Assembly (NCBI RefSeq): GCF_001720585.1
Contig: NZ_MABH01000147.1
Coordinates: 1-38,802 of the forward strand
Reading direction: 5' to 3'
Length of the DNA stretch: 38,802 nt
Source: Cereibacter johrii
Lineage (GTDB): Bacteria; Pseudomonadota; Alphaproteobacteria; Rhodobacterales; Rhodobacteraceae
Shown here: positions 25,990 through 34,373 of the stretch, piece by piece
Numbering within the stretch: the stretch's first letter is position 1
Layout: each line of letters opens with the position of its first letter
Position numbers and translations under genes: made by a program
The notes under the pieces: generated by a model
Databases searched by the model: none
What the model was told of the DNA's origin: nothing
The model's input: only the letters and a program-made list of their open reading frames with translations

Positions 25990-28004
25990 GCGGATCTCCG
26001 CGCACGCAGCGGTTCGGCCTCTGCCGCCGACGCACCGCCGACCCGGTGTTCGGCCAGCCACGCGGCGAGCCCGGCGAGACCTTCGCGCCAGCCGACGGTC
26101 GGCGCCCAGCCGATCGCCGCCCCCAGCGCCCGGGTGTCGGCCACGAACCAGAGCTGGTCGCCCTGCCGCCAATCCTCTTCGGTCACCGTGACCGGACCGC
26201 CCGTCAGGTGCCCGATCTCCTCCAGCACCTGCCGCAGGCTCACCGCATTGCCGGGCCCGCCGCCCAGATTGAAGGCCTGCGAGCGGACACGCCCGGCGCT
26301 CACCTCCGCCATCAGCCGCCGGTAGGCCACGACCGCATCGCTCACATGCAGCACGTCGCGCACCTGCCGCCCGTCGCCGAAGACCGAGATCCCCTTACCC
26401 TTCAGCGCCCGGATCAGGAAATGGGCGACCCAGCCCTGATCCTCGGTGCCGAACTGGCGCGGCCCGTAGATGCAGGACATGCGCAGCACCGCCGTCGGCA
26501 GCCCGAAGCTCTTGGCATAGTCGATCACATACTGGTCGGCCACGCCCTTCGAACAGCCGTAGGGCGTGCAGAAATCGAGCGGCCGCCCCTCTCCGATCCC
26601 GTGGGCGAGGATCTCCGGATCGGCCGGCACATGGCGCTCGCCCGGCTGCATTTCCAGATCCTCGAGCGCACCGTAGACCTTGTTCGTGCTGGCAAAGAGG
26701 AGCGGCACCGGACGCCCCGTCGCGCGGATCGCCTCGAGCAGGTTCAGCGTGCCGCGGGCATTGATCTCGAAATCGGCGACCGGGCTTTCGAGGCTCGTCG
26801 TCACCGCCGTCTGCCCCGCGAGATGATAGACCGCCGCCGCATCGCGGGCGGCATCGGCCATGGCGCGCTCGTCGCGCAGATCCGCGATCACCGGATGCAG
26901 CCGCTCGCCGTGGCGCGCCTTCAGCCAGCGGAGATTGTCCTCCACTCCCGCCCGCCCGAGATTGTCGAGCAGGATCACCTCCTCGCCGTCCGACAGGAGC
27001 GCATCGGCGAGGTTCGAGCCGATGAAGCCCGCGCCGCCCGTGATGACCGCAGGCCGCACCGCCCGCGAGAGCGAGGGCGCGCAGAGCCCGGCCATCGACC
27101 GCACGCCCTCCACCCCCTCCCCGCTCAGGAGCCGCGCGAGGAGCTTGGGCTTGCCCGCTTCGTCCACCGCGCCCATGTGGTAGTGGCGCGGATCGAACCA
27201 GAGCCCCTCCTGCACCGGCACGTCGCGCGGCAGGTCGCGCCATCCGTACCAGTACATCCGGTCGGCCGGCGCCTTCAGCGCCCCCGCAAAGCGCCGCGTC
27301 TGCTCCAGCTCGTCGTTGCGCCAAGTGGAATAGCCGGTCTCGGTGATCCAGATCTCGCAATCGGGATTGTGCCGGTCGAGAATGGCCCGCATCTCGCCCA
27401 GATGCAGGTCCCATCCGCCCCAGGTGCTCTCCTCGCTGTCCCAGGTGCCGGGGAAGCCATGGAAGCCCGCGGCCGCGCATTGCGCGAGCACGCCGCGCTC
27501 GCCCATCAGGTCGAGCCAGAGCGGATCGAACGGACAAGGCCCGCCCAGGACGGGCTTCCAGCCGCGTTCGCGCACCCACCAGGCGGCCCCGCCCACCATC
27601 TCGCAGAAGAGCAGGAAATCGCTGTCCAGCCGCCAGTCCCAGTCGAGCAGGTTGTTGGGCTCGTTCCAGAGCTCGACATGCGAGAAATGCCGCCCGTAGC
27701 GCGTCAGCGCATGGTCGACGAAATCGGCGTAGGATTTCAGCTCGTGCGGCGGGCCCGAGCTGCGGCCCGTGCGCGACAGCGAGGGCGGCGTGTAATGGAT
27801 GCAGGGCAACAGGTCGATCTCGCGGCCGAGCCGCGGGATCAGCCAGTCGAACCAGTCCGAGCCGCCGGGCGTCACATAGTCGGCCCAGCTCAGATGCGTG
27901 CGCAGATAGCGCGCGCCGCTGGTGGCCAGACCTTCGAGCGCCTCCTCGACCCGGTCGTGATCGCCCGGGCGGAACCATTCGACGAAGCCGAAGTCGCGGC
28001 TCAT
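25986..28004 (-). CDS. Fusion of a clan-A glycoside hydrolase and a CDP-paratose-2-epimerase-like sugar epimerase
   Basis: A 672-residue protein with two enzymes in one frame. Residues 1 to about 310 form a glycoside hydrolase TIM barrel like GH39/beta-xylosidase-type clan GH-A enzymes: the acid/base E115 in ELWNEPN and probable nucleophile E222 in IWITETGYS. Residues about 318-655 are an extended SDR: GGAGFIGS (323-330), catalytic S439/T440, and Y482/K486 in YGCSK. The CIYGPRQFGTEDQGWV block is typical of CDP-paratose 2-epimerases. There is no signal peptide, so the hydrolase part would act in the cytoplasm, which is unusual. Both four-base overlaps with neighbours are clean and no frameshift is seen. 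Substrates are unknown. Confidence 0.85.
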   Translation of the reverse strand: MSRDFGFVEWFRPGDHDRVEEALEGLATSGARYLRTHLSWADYVTPGGSDWFDWLIPRLGREIDLLPCIHYTPPSLSRTGRSSGPPHELKSYADFVDHALTRYGRHFSHVELWNEPNNLLDWDWRLDSDFLLFCEMVGGAAWWVRERGWKPVLGGPCPFDPLWLDLMGERGVLAQCAAAGFHGFPGTWDSEESTWGGWDLHLGEMRAILDRHNPDCEIWITETGYSTWRNDELEQTRRFAGALKAPADRMYWYGWRDLPRDVPVQEGLWFDPRHYHMGAVDEAGKPKLLARLLSGEGVEGVRSMAGLCAPSLSRAVRPAVITGGAGFIGSNLADALLSDGEEVILLDNLGRAGVEDNLRWLKARHGERLHPVIADLRDERAMADAARDAAAVYHLAGQTAVTTSLESPVADFEINARGTLNLLEAIRATGRPVPLLFASTNKVYGALEDLEMQPGERHVPADPEILAHGIGEGRPLDFCTPYGCSKGVADQYVIDYAKSFGLPTAVLRMSCIYGPRQFGTEDQGWVAHFLIRALKGKGISVFGDGRQVRDVLHVSDAVVAYRRLMAEVSAGRVRSQAFNLGGGPGNAVSLRQVLEEIGHLTGGPVTVTEEDWRQGDQLWFVADTRALGAAIGWAPTVGWREGLAGLAAWLAEHRVGGASAAEAEPLRARRSA

Positions 28005-29107
28005 GTCACGAGCCCCCGCTCCTCGAGCTGGCGCCGCATGTCGGCGCCGCGGTCCTCGGCCGCGGTGCCCGCCACCCAGGCCACGAAATCGCCGAGCGAA
28101 TCCTCGAGCCGGTGGCGCGGCTCGAAGCTCAGGATCGCCCGCGCCTTGGAGATGTCGGCGAAACAGTTGCGGATATCGCCCGACCGGGCCCGGTTGAGGA
28201 TCTCGGGCGCGATCTCGGGCCGCCCCATCGCTTCGGCCAGAAGGCGCGCCACGCCGGCGATCGTATAGGCCGAGCCGGACCCCACGTTGATGACCTCGCC
28301 CGCCGCGTCCGGCGTCTCGAGCGCCAGCCGGAAGGCGCGGGCCACGTCGCGCACATGGACGAAATCGCGCTTCTGCTCGCCATCCTCGAAGATCGTCGGC
28401 CGCTCGCCGTTGGCCAGCCGCGCGGCGAAGTTCGCGAGCACCCCGGTATAGGGGTTCGACAGCGCCTGCCCCGCGCCGAAGACGTTGAAGAGCCGGAGCG
28501 CCACGGCATCGACCCCGTAGGCCTCGCCATGGATCAGCACCGCCTGCTCCTGCACATATTTGGTGAGCGCGTAGATCGAGGCCAGATCCACCCGCTTCTC
28601 CTCGTCGGTGGGCACGGCCATCAGGGACCGGCCGTCCGCATCCACGGGGTTCCAGCGCGCGGCGCGGATGTCGGCGGCCTTGCGCCGGACCTTTTCCAGC
28701 CGCGAGCCGTCCTCGCGGGCATAGTGTCCCTCGCCATAGACGCTCATCGACGAGGCCACGACGATCCGCGACACCGGCTGATCGATCAGCGCCTCGAGCA
28801 GCACCGCCGTGCCGAGGTCGTTCGCGCCGACATAGCGCGCGATTTCGTACATGGACTGCCCGACGCCCACCTCGGCCGCCAGATGCAGCACCGCGTCGCA
28901 GTCCTTCAGCGCCGGGCGGAGCCGGTCGGCGTCGCGCATGTCGCCGCGCACGAGCTCGGCCCCCTCGGGCAGCTCGGCCGACGCACCGCCATGCACCTGG
29001 TCGATCAGCGCATCGTAGAGACGCACCTCATAGCCGTGCGCCAGCAGTTCCTCGGCCACATGCCGGCCGATGAAACCGCAGCCGCCTGTGATGAGTATCC
29101 TCGCCAT
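28001..29107 (-). CDS. NAD-dependent sugar epimerase, dTDP-rhamnose-4-epimerase-like
   Basis: Extended SDR enzyme of 368 residues. It has GGCGFIG (8-14), VASSMSVYGEG with S120, and Y179/K183 in YALTK. The insertion around residues 130-170 and the LRLFNVFGAGQALSNPYTGV block resemble dTDP-L-rhamnose 4-epimerases (WbiB-like) more than UDP-galactose 4-epimerase. It is first in the - strand glycan operon, starting at ATG 29107, and its end overlaps the fused hydrolase-epimerase by four bases. The exact nucleotide sugar is not certain. Confidence 0.82.
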   Translation of the reverse strand: MARILITGGCGFIGRHVAEELLAHGYEVRLYDALIDQVHGGASAELPEGAELVRGDMRDADRLRPALKDCDAVLHLAAEVGVGQSMYEIARYVGANDLGTAVLLEALIDQPVSRIVVASSMSVYGEGHYAREDGSRLEKVRRKAADIRAARWNPVDADGRSLMAVPTDEEKRVDLASIYALTKYVQEQAVLIHGEAYGVDAVALRLFNVFGAGQALSNPYTGVLANFAARLANGERPTIFEDGEQKRDFVHVRDVARAFRLALETPDAAGEVINVGSGSAYTIAGVARLLAEAMGRPEIAPEILNRARSGDIRNCFADISKARAILSFEPRHRLEDSLGDFVAWVAGTAAEDRGADMRRQLEERGLVT

Positions 29108-29343
29108 GAGAAGATCCTGAAGTTGTCAATGATGCTGTAGATGAACCCCGGAACCGGGGGATCGCGGGAATGTTCCGACGCGGCCGGAGATTGGGCGCGA
29201 TACCGGCAGCCCTCCGCCATCGGCCCTTCGCGCGGACGTGCCGAACTTCCGGGGCTTGGCTCAGGAACAGAATGCCGCCCGCGGGGTTCCGGGCCGGATC
29301 CCGAAGAAGATCATGCCGAGAGTATCCAAAGACCGGAGGACCC
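29108..29343. promoter_or_regulatory. Divergent promoter region of the glycan island
   Basis: These 236 bases separate the - strand operon (start 29107) from the + strand dehydrogenase (start 29344), so both promoters should lie here. A tight palindrome, CCCCGG-AA-CCGGGG, at 29146-29159 is close to the - strand start and could be an operator. A TTGACA on the - strand (29122-29127) is too near the start codon to be a usable -35. On the + strand, a GGAGGA lies just before ATG 29344. No gene is visible inside. Confidence 0.4.
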
Positions 29344-30342
29344 ATGAATGTCTCCCTGACGCCGGCCCGCGAACGGCCCGCCGGCACCCAGTCCATGCGC
29401 GCGGCACGGTTGATCGGCCCCGGCCGGATCGAGATCGTCTCCCTGCCCCTGCCGGAGCCCGGACCGGGCGAGGTGCGCATCGCCGTCGAGGCCTGCGGCG
29501 TCTGCGCCTCGAACCTCGGACCATGGGCGGGGCCGGACTGGATGACCTATCCGACCGAGCCGGGCGGCATGGGCCACGAGGGCTGGGGCATCGTCGAGGC
29601 GCTGGGACCGGACGTGACGGGCGTCACGGTGGGCGAGCGCGCGGCCTTTCTCGGCCAGCGCAGCTACGCAAGCCACGAGATCGTGCCGGCGACCCATCTC
29701 GTGCCCCTGCCCGAGGGCACCGCCTTCCCGGCCGAGCCCGTGGCCTGCGCGCTGAACATCTTCCGCCGCTCGGGCATCGGGCGCGGCGACCGGGTGGCCA
29801 TCGTGGGCGTGGGCTTCCTCGGCGCGCTCCTCACCCGGCTGGCGGCGGATGCGGGCGCCGAGGTGATCGCCATCTCCCGGCGCGAGGAGACGCTGGCGCT
29901 CGCCCGCCGCATGGGCGCTGCCCGCACGGTGCCGATGATCGACCACCACGAGATCATCGACGAGGTGCGCGAGCTGACGAACGGCTCCTTCTGCGAGGTG
30001 GTGATCGAGGCCGTGGGCAAGCAGTGGCCGCTCGATCTGGCTGGAGAGCTGGTGGCCGAGGGCGGGCGGCTCGTGATCGCGGGCTATCATCAGGACGGGC
30101 CGCGGCAGGTGAACATGCAGCAGTGGAACTGGCGCGGGATCGACGTGGTGAACGCCCACGAGCGGCGCCCCGAGACCTATCTCCGCGGCATGCGCGAGGC
30201 GGTCGAGGCGGTGCAGAAGGGCTGGCTCGACCTCTCGGGCCTCCTCACCCACAGCTATCCGCTCGAGGATCTGGCCGCGGCGCTCGATGCCACGCGCGAC
30301 AAGCCCGAGGGCTTCGTGAAGGCGGTGGTGAGATGCAGCTGA
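29344..30342 (+). CDS. Zinc-type alcohol/sugar dehydrogenase (MDR family)
   Basis: Medium-chain dehydrogenase of 332 residues. The catalytic zinc site is suggested by C54 (CGVCASNL), H78-E79 (MGHEG) and C135. The NAD(P) site is GVGFLG (155-160). The four-cysteine structural zinc loop of classical alcohol dehydrogenases is missing, as in several sugar and polyol dehydrogenases. ATG 29344 follows GGAGGA; a shorter start at Met18 is possible. It overlaps the Gfo/Idh gene by 10 bases. The pair resembles the linked dehydrogenases of sugar or cyclitol pathways. The substrate is unknown. Confidence 0.85.
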   Translation: MNVSLTPARERPAGTQSMRAARLIGPGRIEIVSLPLPEPGPGEVRIAVEACGVCASNLGPWAGPDWMTYPTEPGGMGHEGWGIVEALGPDVTGVTVGERAAFLGQRSYASHEIVPATHLVPLPEGTAFPAEPVACALNIFRRSGIGRGDRVAIVGVGFLGALLTRLAADAGAEVIAISRREETLALARRMGAARTVPMIDHHEIIDEVRELTNGSFCEVVIEAVGKQWPLDLAGELVAEGGRLVIAGYHQDGPRQVNMQQWNWRGIDVVNAHERRPETYLRGMREAVEAVQKGWLDLSGLLTHSYPLEDLAAALDATRDKPEGFVKAVVRCS

Positions 30343-31358
30343 GCCTGCCCGTCCGCACCCGCCCGCGTCTGGCCTTTGTGGGTCTGGGCTGGATCGGCCG
30401 CGCCCGGATGGAGGCTTTGGCCCGCACCGGCCGGGCCGAGATCGTGGCGCTGGCCGATCCCGACGCTGCAGCCATAGCCCGCGCGCAGGAGCTTGCCCCC
30501 GACGCCGTCGCGGCGGGCTCGCTGGCCGAGGCGCTCACGCATCGGCCCGACGGGGTGGTGATCGCCACGCCGAGCGCCCGCCATGCCGCCGAAACGCTGG
30601 CCGCACTCGAGGCGGGCTGCGCGGTCTTCTGCCAGAAGCCGCTCGGGCGCAGCGCCGACGAGGTGCGCGCGGTGGTGGGCGCGGCCGCGCGGGCCGACCG
30701 GCTGCTCGGTGTCGATCTCTCCTATCGGTTGACAGCCGCAACTTCCGCGATCCGGCCGCTCGTGGCCTCCGGCGAGCTTGGCCGGGTCTTCGCGATCGAT
30801 CTGACGTTCCACAACGCCTACGGCCCCGACAAGCCCTGGTTCTACGACCGCGCCCTGTCGGGCGGGGGCTGCGTCATGGATCTGGGCGTGCATCTGGTCG
30901 ATCTCGCCCTCTGGTCGCTCGACTGGCCCGAGGTGACGCGCGTCGAGGCGCAGATGCTGGCGGGCGGGCGCCCGGCCGCGGCCCACGAGGTCGAGGATTA
31001 TGCCGTGGCCACGCTGCAGACCGCCTCCGGCTGCGTGATCCGGCTCGCCTGCTCGTGGAAGCTTCAGGCGGGGCGCGAGGCGGTGATCGAGGCGCAGTTC
31101 CACGGCACCGAGGGCGGCGCGGCCCTCACCAACGTCGGCGGCTCCTTCTACGATTTCGCCGCCCACCGCCATCGCGGCACCGCGAGCGAGCCCCTGACCG
31201 CGCCCCCCGACGACTGGGGCGGGCGGGCGCTCTTCGATTGGGCGGACCGGCTGGCAGCGGGACAGGGGTTCGATCCCGAGGCGCGTCATCTCGTGACGCT
31301 GCACGAGGTGCTCGACCGTATCCATGCCGCCGGAACCCGCGCCCCCGCAGGCGGTTGA
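30333..31358 (+). CDS. Gfo/Idh/MocA-family oxidoreductase
   Basis: A 341-residue NAD(P)-dependent oxidoreductase. GLGWIG gives the Rossmann site, CQKPLG replaces the usual EKP motif (Gln for Glu, lysine kept), and GGGCVMDLGVHLVDLALW holds the catalytic Asp/His of the family. Members oxidise or reduce sugars, sugar nucleotides or inositols. The gene begins 10 bases inside the preceding dehydrogenase. ATG 30333 has GGTGGTGAG upstream. It probably works with that dehydrogenase, for example as oxidation and re-reduction of a sugar carbon, but that is inference. The next gene (ku) starts six bases later. Confidence 0.88.
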   Translation: MQLSLPVRTRPRLAFVGLGWIGRARMEALARTGRAEIVALADPDAAAIARAQELAPDAVAAGSLAEALTHRPDGVVIATPSARHAAETLAALEAGCAVFCQKPLGRSADEVRAVVGAAARADRLLGVDLSYRLTAATSAIRPLVASGELGRVFAIDLTFHNAYGPDKPWFYDRALSGGGCVMDLGVHLVDLALWSLDWPEVTRVEAQMLAGGRPAAAHEVEDYAVATLQTASGCVIRLACSWKLQAGREAVIEAQFHGTEGGAALTNVGGSFYDFAAHRHRGTASEPLTAPPDDWGGRALFDWADRLAAGQGFDPEARHLVTLHEVLDRIHAAGTRAPAGG

Positions 31359-31364
31359 TGCCCC

Positions 31365-32153
31365 ATGGCACCGCGCAGCTACTGGAAGGGCTATCTGAAA
31401 CTGTCGCTCGTCACCTGCCCGGTGACGCTGATGCCCGCAACCTCGGAGGCCGAGCGGGTGCGCTTCCGCACGCTGAACGGCAAGACCGGCCATCCGGTCG
31501 TCAGCCGTTACCTCGATGCGGAAACGGGGGATGTGGTCGACGATGAGGACCAGGTGAAGGGCTATCCCCGCAGCGAGACCGAGCATGTGATCCTCGAGGA
31601 AGAGGAACTCGACGCGGTGGCTCTCGAGAGCGCGCGGACGATCGACATCGACTGTTTCGTGCCCTCCGACGAGATCGCCTGGATCTGGTACGACCGCCCG
31701 CACTATCTGATGCCCGCCGATCCGATCGGCGAGGAGGCCTTCGCCGTGATCCGCGAGGCGATGCGGGCCACCGACCGTTCGGGGGTGGCCCGGCTGGTGC
31801 TGGGCGGGCGCGAGCGCGCCGTCCTCCTCATGCCGCGGGGCGAGGGGATCATCCTCTGGACGCTGCGGTATGGCGACGAGGTGCGCCCCGAGGAGGCCTA
31901 TTTCGGCGATATCGCGGCCGGGAAGCCCGAGGCGAAGGCGCTGACGCTCGTCAAGCGCCTGATCGAGGAGCGGACGCGGACGTGGGAGCCCGGCATGGTC
32001 GAGGATCCGGTGCAGGAGAACCTGCTCGAGCTGGTCCGGTCGAAGAAGCCGAAGAAGCGCACCCGCAAGGGCAGCGCGAAGGCGCCCAAGGGCGGCGACA
32101 ATGTGGTGAGCATCATGGACGCGCTGCGCAAGAGCATCGAGGGCAAGGGCTGA
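31365..32153 (+). CDS. ku: Ku homodimer DNA-end-binding protein (copy 1)
   Basis: Bacterial Ku of 262 residues. It binds double-strand DNA ends and recruits a LigD-type ligase for end joining. The family opening RSYWKGYLKLSLVTCPVTL is clear, as are TGHPV and YLDAETGDVVDDEDQVKGY. A lysine-rich tail (KKPKKRTRKG) like that of other bacterial Ku proteins follows the core and could bind DNA. No ligD is in the window. It starts six bases after the Gfo/Idh gene, so it may be co-transcribed with it. A second copy converges on it. Confidence 0.93.
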   Translation: MAPRSYWKGYLKLSLVTCPVTLMPATSEAERVRFRTLNGKTGHPVVSRYLDAETGDVVDDEDQVKGYPRSETEHVILEEEELDAVALESARTIDIDCFVPSDEIAWIWYDRPHYLMPADPIGEEAFAVIREAMRATDRSGVARLVLGGRERAVLLMPRGEGIILWTLRYGDEVRPEEAYFGDIAAGKPEAKALTLVKRLIEERTRTWEPGMVEDPVQENLLELVRSKKPKKRTRKGSAKAPKGGDNVVSIMDALRKSIEGKG

Positions 32154-32206
32154 GCCCTGCTCCGGCCGAGCCTCGCGACCCGCCCGCCGGTCCGGGCCGC
32201 GGCAGC

Positions 32207-32241
32207 GCCGCCCGCGGGGGTTCGATGCCCCCGCGGGCGGC
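32207..32241. terminator. Perfect 14-bp hairpin between the two ku genes
   Basis: GCCGCCCGCGGGGG at 32207-32220 pairs without mismatch with 32228-32241 around a 7-base loop. It lies between two convergent stops (32153 and 32256). It is very GC-rich with no long T-run. It probably serves as a bidirectional terminator. Confidence 0.75.
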
Positions 32242-32255
32242 ACCCCCTTCCGGTC

Positions 32256-33059
32256 TCAGCCCGCCTTCCGACGCTGGGGCCGCCCGGTCGCAGCCACGCT
32301 CTCGCGCAGGGCGGCCATGAGGTCGGAAGGCTCCTGCGCCTTCTTCGGCGCGGCCTTCCGCTTCGGCTTCCGCCCCTCGAGCTTGGCCTTCACCAGCTCG
32401 GCCAGCGCCGCATCGTAGCGGTCGTCGAAGGCCGCGGGATCGAACGTCCCGGCCTTCGTGCCGATGATATGCTTGGCAAGCTCCAGCATCTCGCCCTTCA
32501 CCTTCAGTTTCGGGATCTCCGAGAAGGCCTCGGCCGAGGAGCGCACCTCATAGTCGAAATTCAGCGTGTTCGCGATCAGCCCCGCCCCGTGCGGGCGCAC
32601 CATCACCGTCCGCAGCCGCCGGAACAGCACGGTCCGCGCCAGCGCGGCGGCCTTGCGCGCCCGCATCCCCTCGCGGATCAGCGCGAAGGCTTCCAGCGCC
32701 GCATCCCCCGCGGGGGTGAGATAATAGGGCTTGTCGAAATAGGCGCCATCGACCTCGCGGCAGGGCACGAAGGCATCGATGCGCAGGCATTTGTCGCTGT
32801 CGGGAATGGTGGCCGCGATCTCGTCGGGGGCGATCTGCACGAATTCGTCGGGCGCCACCTCATAGCCCTTCACCTGGTCCTCGCGCGGGACCGGCTTGCC
32901 GCTCACCGCATCGACGAACTCGCGCCGCACGCGGTTGCCGGTCTTGCGGTTGACCGTGTGGAAGCTCACCCGGTCCGAGGTCGAGGCCGCGGCATGGAGC
33001 GCCACGGCACAGCTCACCTGCCCCACCGCCAGCCAGCCCTTCCAGATCGCTCTCGGCAT
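32256..33059 (-). CDS. ku: Ku homodimer DNA-end-binding protein (copy 2)
   Basis: Second Ku of 267 residues, opening with RAIWKGWLAVGQVSCAVAL and containing TGNRVRREFVDA, EDQVKGYEV and PYYLTPAG. The tail is lysine- and arginine-rich (GRKPKRKAAPKKAQ). It is clearly diverged from copy 1, so it is an old paralogue and not a recent duplicate. Multiple Ku genes are known in rhizobia, where they may act as homo- or heterodimers or under different conditions. It is divergent from the hemolysin-III gene 168 bases away. Confidence 0.93.
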   Translation of the reverse strand: MPRAIWKGWLAVGQVSCAVALHAAASTSDRVSFHTVNRKTGNRVRREFVDAVSGKPVPREDQVKGYEVAPDEFVQIAPDEIAATIPDSDKCLRIDAFVPCREVDGAYFDKPYYLTPAGDAALEAFALIREGMRARKAAALARTVLFRRLRTVMVRPHGAGLIANTLNFDYEVRSSAEAFSEIPKLKVKGEMLELAKHIIGTKAGTFDPAAFDDRYDAALAELVKAKLEGRKPKRKAAPKKAQEPSDLMAALRESVAATGRPQRRKAG

Positions 33060-33227
33060 CAGAGACCTCCCTCGCGCGCCTGCCGCAGCCGCGCCGCGAC
33101 CCGGGCGCGCCGCTTCCTTGACCGCAGCGGAGGAAGCCCGGACGGGGGGCGATTGTTCCGCGACGGAAGGCAGGGTTTTCGCTAAGAATCCGCCCCGGCC
33201 CCTGCCGTCTCATGATAGGCTTGGGAC
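33060..33227. promoter_or_regulatory. Divergent region between ku copy 2 and the hemolysin-III gene
   Basis: 168 bases without a supported gene. A small inverted repeat, TTCCG-CGA-CGGAA, sits at 33156-33168. A TGTTCC and a downstream TAAGA resemble parts of an R. sphaeroides sigma-E promoter, but the spacing is too long. Promoters for both flanking genes are expected here but cannot be assigned. Confidence 0.3.
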
Positions 33228-33887
33228 ATGTTGACGCACCCCACTCCCCGATCCGGCTACAGCCGCGCCGAGCGCCTCTCGGATGCGGCGGTCCATGTCT
33301 CGGGCATCGCCGCGGCTCTCTGCGGCGTGCCCGTCCTCATCGCGCTGACGGTGCTATGGCGCGGCGACGGGATGGCTGTCGCGGGCGCCTCGATCTACGG
33401 GGCCACGCTCCTGCTCATGATCCTCTGCTCGGCCGTCTACCACATGGTGCCGCACCCGGACTGGACGGGGCTCCTGCGGCGCCTCGACCATTCCGCCATC
33501 TATTGCAAGATCGCGGGCACCTACTCGGCCTTCACCCTGATCTCGGGGCAAGGTCTCACGCTCTTGGCCGGGATCTGGGCCGCGGCCCTCTGCGGCACGG
33601 CGCTGAAGCTCCATTCGCCCGAGAAATACCGGTGGGTCGCGCTGGCGCTCTATCTCGGGATGGGCTGGGCGGGGGTCGCGCTCGGCTGGCCGCTCTTCGC
33701 CTCGCTGACCGGCCCGGTGCTGGCGCTGATCGCGGTGGGCGGGCTGCTCTACACGGTGGGCGTCGTCTTCTTCCTGTGCGAACGCTTGCCCTTCCATACC
33801 ACGATCTGGCATCTCTTCGTCCTGACGGCGAGCGTGATCTTCTACGCCGCGGTGATGATCCATGTGGCCGGCACGGCGGCCGACTGA
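33228..33887 (+). CDS. Hemolysin III / PAQR-family membrane protein
   Basis: A 219-residue integral membrane protein with about seven hydrophobic helices. The family motifs are CSAVYHM, then DHSAIYCKIAGTYSAF, and a late histidine in TTIWHLFVL. These histidines and aspartate are the zinc-binding residues of the PAQR/HlyIII family, related to adiponectin receptors. The bacterial role is not settled; proposals include membrane lipid homeostasis, and hemolysis is mainly historical. It lies nine bases before a DUF1810 gene. Confidence 0.88.
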   Translation: MLTHPTPRSGYSRAERLSDAAVHVSGIAAALCGVPVLIALTVLWRGDGMAVAGASIYGATLLLMILCSAVYHMVPHPDWTGLLRRLDHSAIYCKIAGTYSAFTLISGQGLTLLAGIWAAALCGTALKLHSPEKYRWVALALYLGMGWAGVALGWPLFASLTGPVLALIAVGGLLYTVGVVFFLCERLPFHTTIWHLFVLTASVIFYAAVMIHVAGTAAD

Positions 33888-33896
33888 GAGGGCCAG

Positions 33897-34340
33897 GTGC
33901 AGGACGATCCCCATGAGCTGAAGCGGTTTCTGGCCGCGCAGATGCCTGTCTTCGACGCGGCGGTGAAGGAGCTGCGCGCCGGGCGCAAGGAGAGCCACTG
34001 GATGTGGTTCGTCTTCCCGCAGCTGCGCGGCCTCGGCCGGTCCGAGACGGCGGAGCGCTACGGCATCGCCTCGATGGAGGAAGCGCGCGCCTATCTCGCC
34101 CATCCGGTGCTGGGCAAGCGGCTGGAGTTCGCGACCGAGACGGTGCTCTCGGTCGATCCGCCCTCGCTGCATACGCTCTTCGGGTCGCCGGACGATCTGA
34201 AGTTCCACTCCTCGATGAGCCTCTTCGACGCGGCGGACGGCAGCGCCCATTCCGTCTTCCGCGCGGCCCTCGGCCGCTGGTTTGGCGGCAGGCCCGACGA
34301 GGGCACCGCGCGCATCCTCGGCCTCCGAACCGGGCTCTGA
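33897..34340 (+). CDS. DUF1810 family protein
   Basis: A 147-residue soluble protein of the DUF1810 (calpastatin-like in old annotations) family. The signature is near the start: a phenylalanine- and glutamine-containing helix, then RAGRKESHWMWFVFPQLRGLG. DDLKFHSSMSLF follows further on. The function is unknown. The start is a GTG at 33897, nine bases after the hemolysin-III stop, with AGGGCCAG upstream. It converges on rpoN with only 33 bases between. Confidence 0.85.
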   Translation: MQDDPHELKRFLAAQMPVFDAAVKELRAGRKESHWMWFVFPQLRGLGRSETAERYGIASMEEARAYLAHPVLGKRLEFATETVLSVDPPSLHTLFGSPDDLKFHSSMSLFDAADGSAHSVFRAALGRWFGGRPDEGTARILGLRTGL

Positions 34341-34373
34341 CCGCCCGGGGCGGGCCCCTGCCCCTGCCCCGCC

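Noticed and set aside
26046-28268. Long + strand open frame opposite the hydrolase-epimerase fusion
   Set aside because: Antisense shadow of a gene with intact catalytic residues in both domains.
29120-29130. TTGACA -35 element on the - strand before the first epimerase
   Set aside because: A -10 element at normal spacing would fall at or inside the start codon.
33145-33190. Sigma-E-like promoter (TGTTCC and TAAGA) upstream of the hemolysin-III gene
   Set aside because: The first element has a mismatch, and the 23-base spacer is too long for the R. sphaeroides sigma-E consensus.
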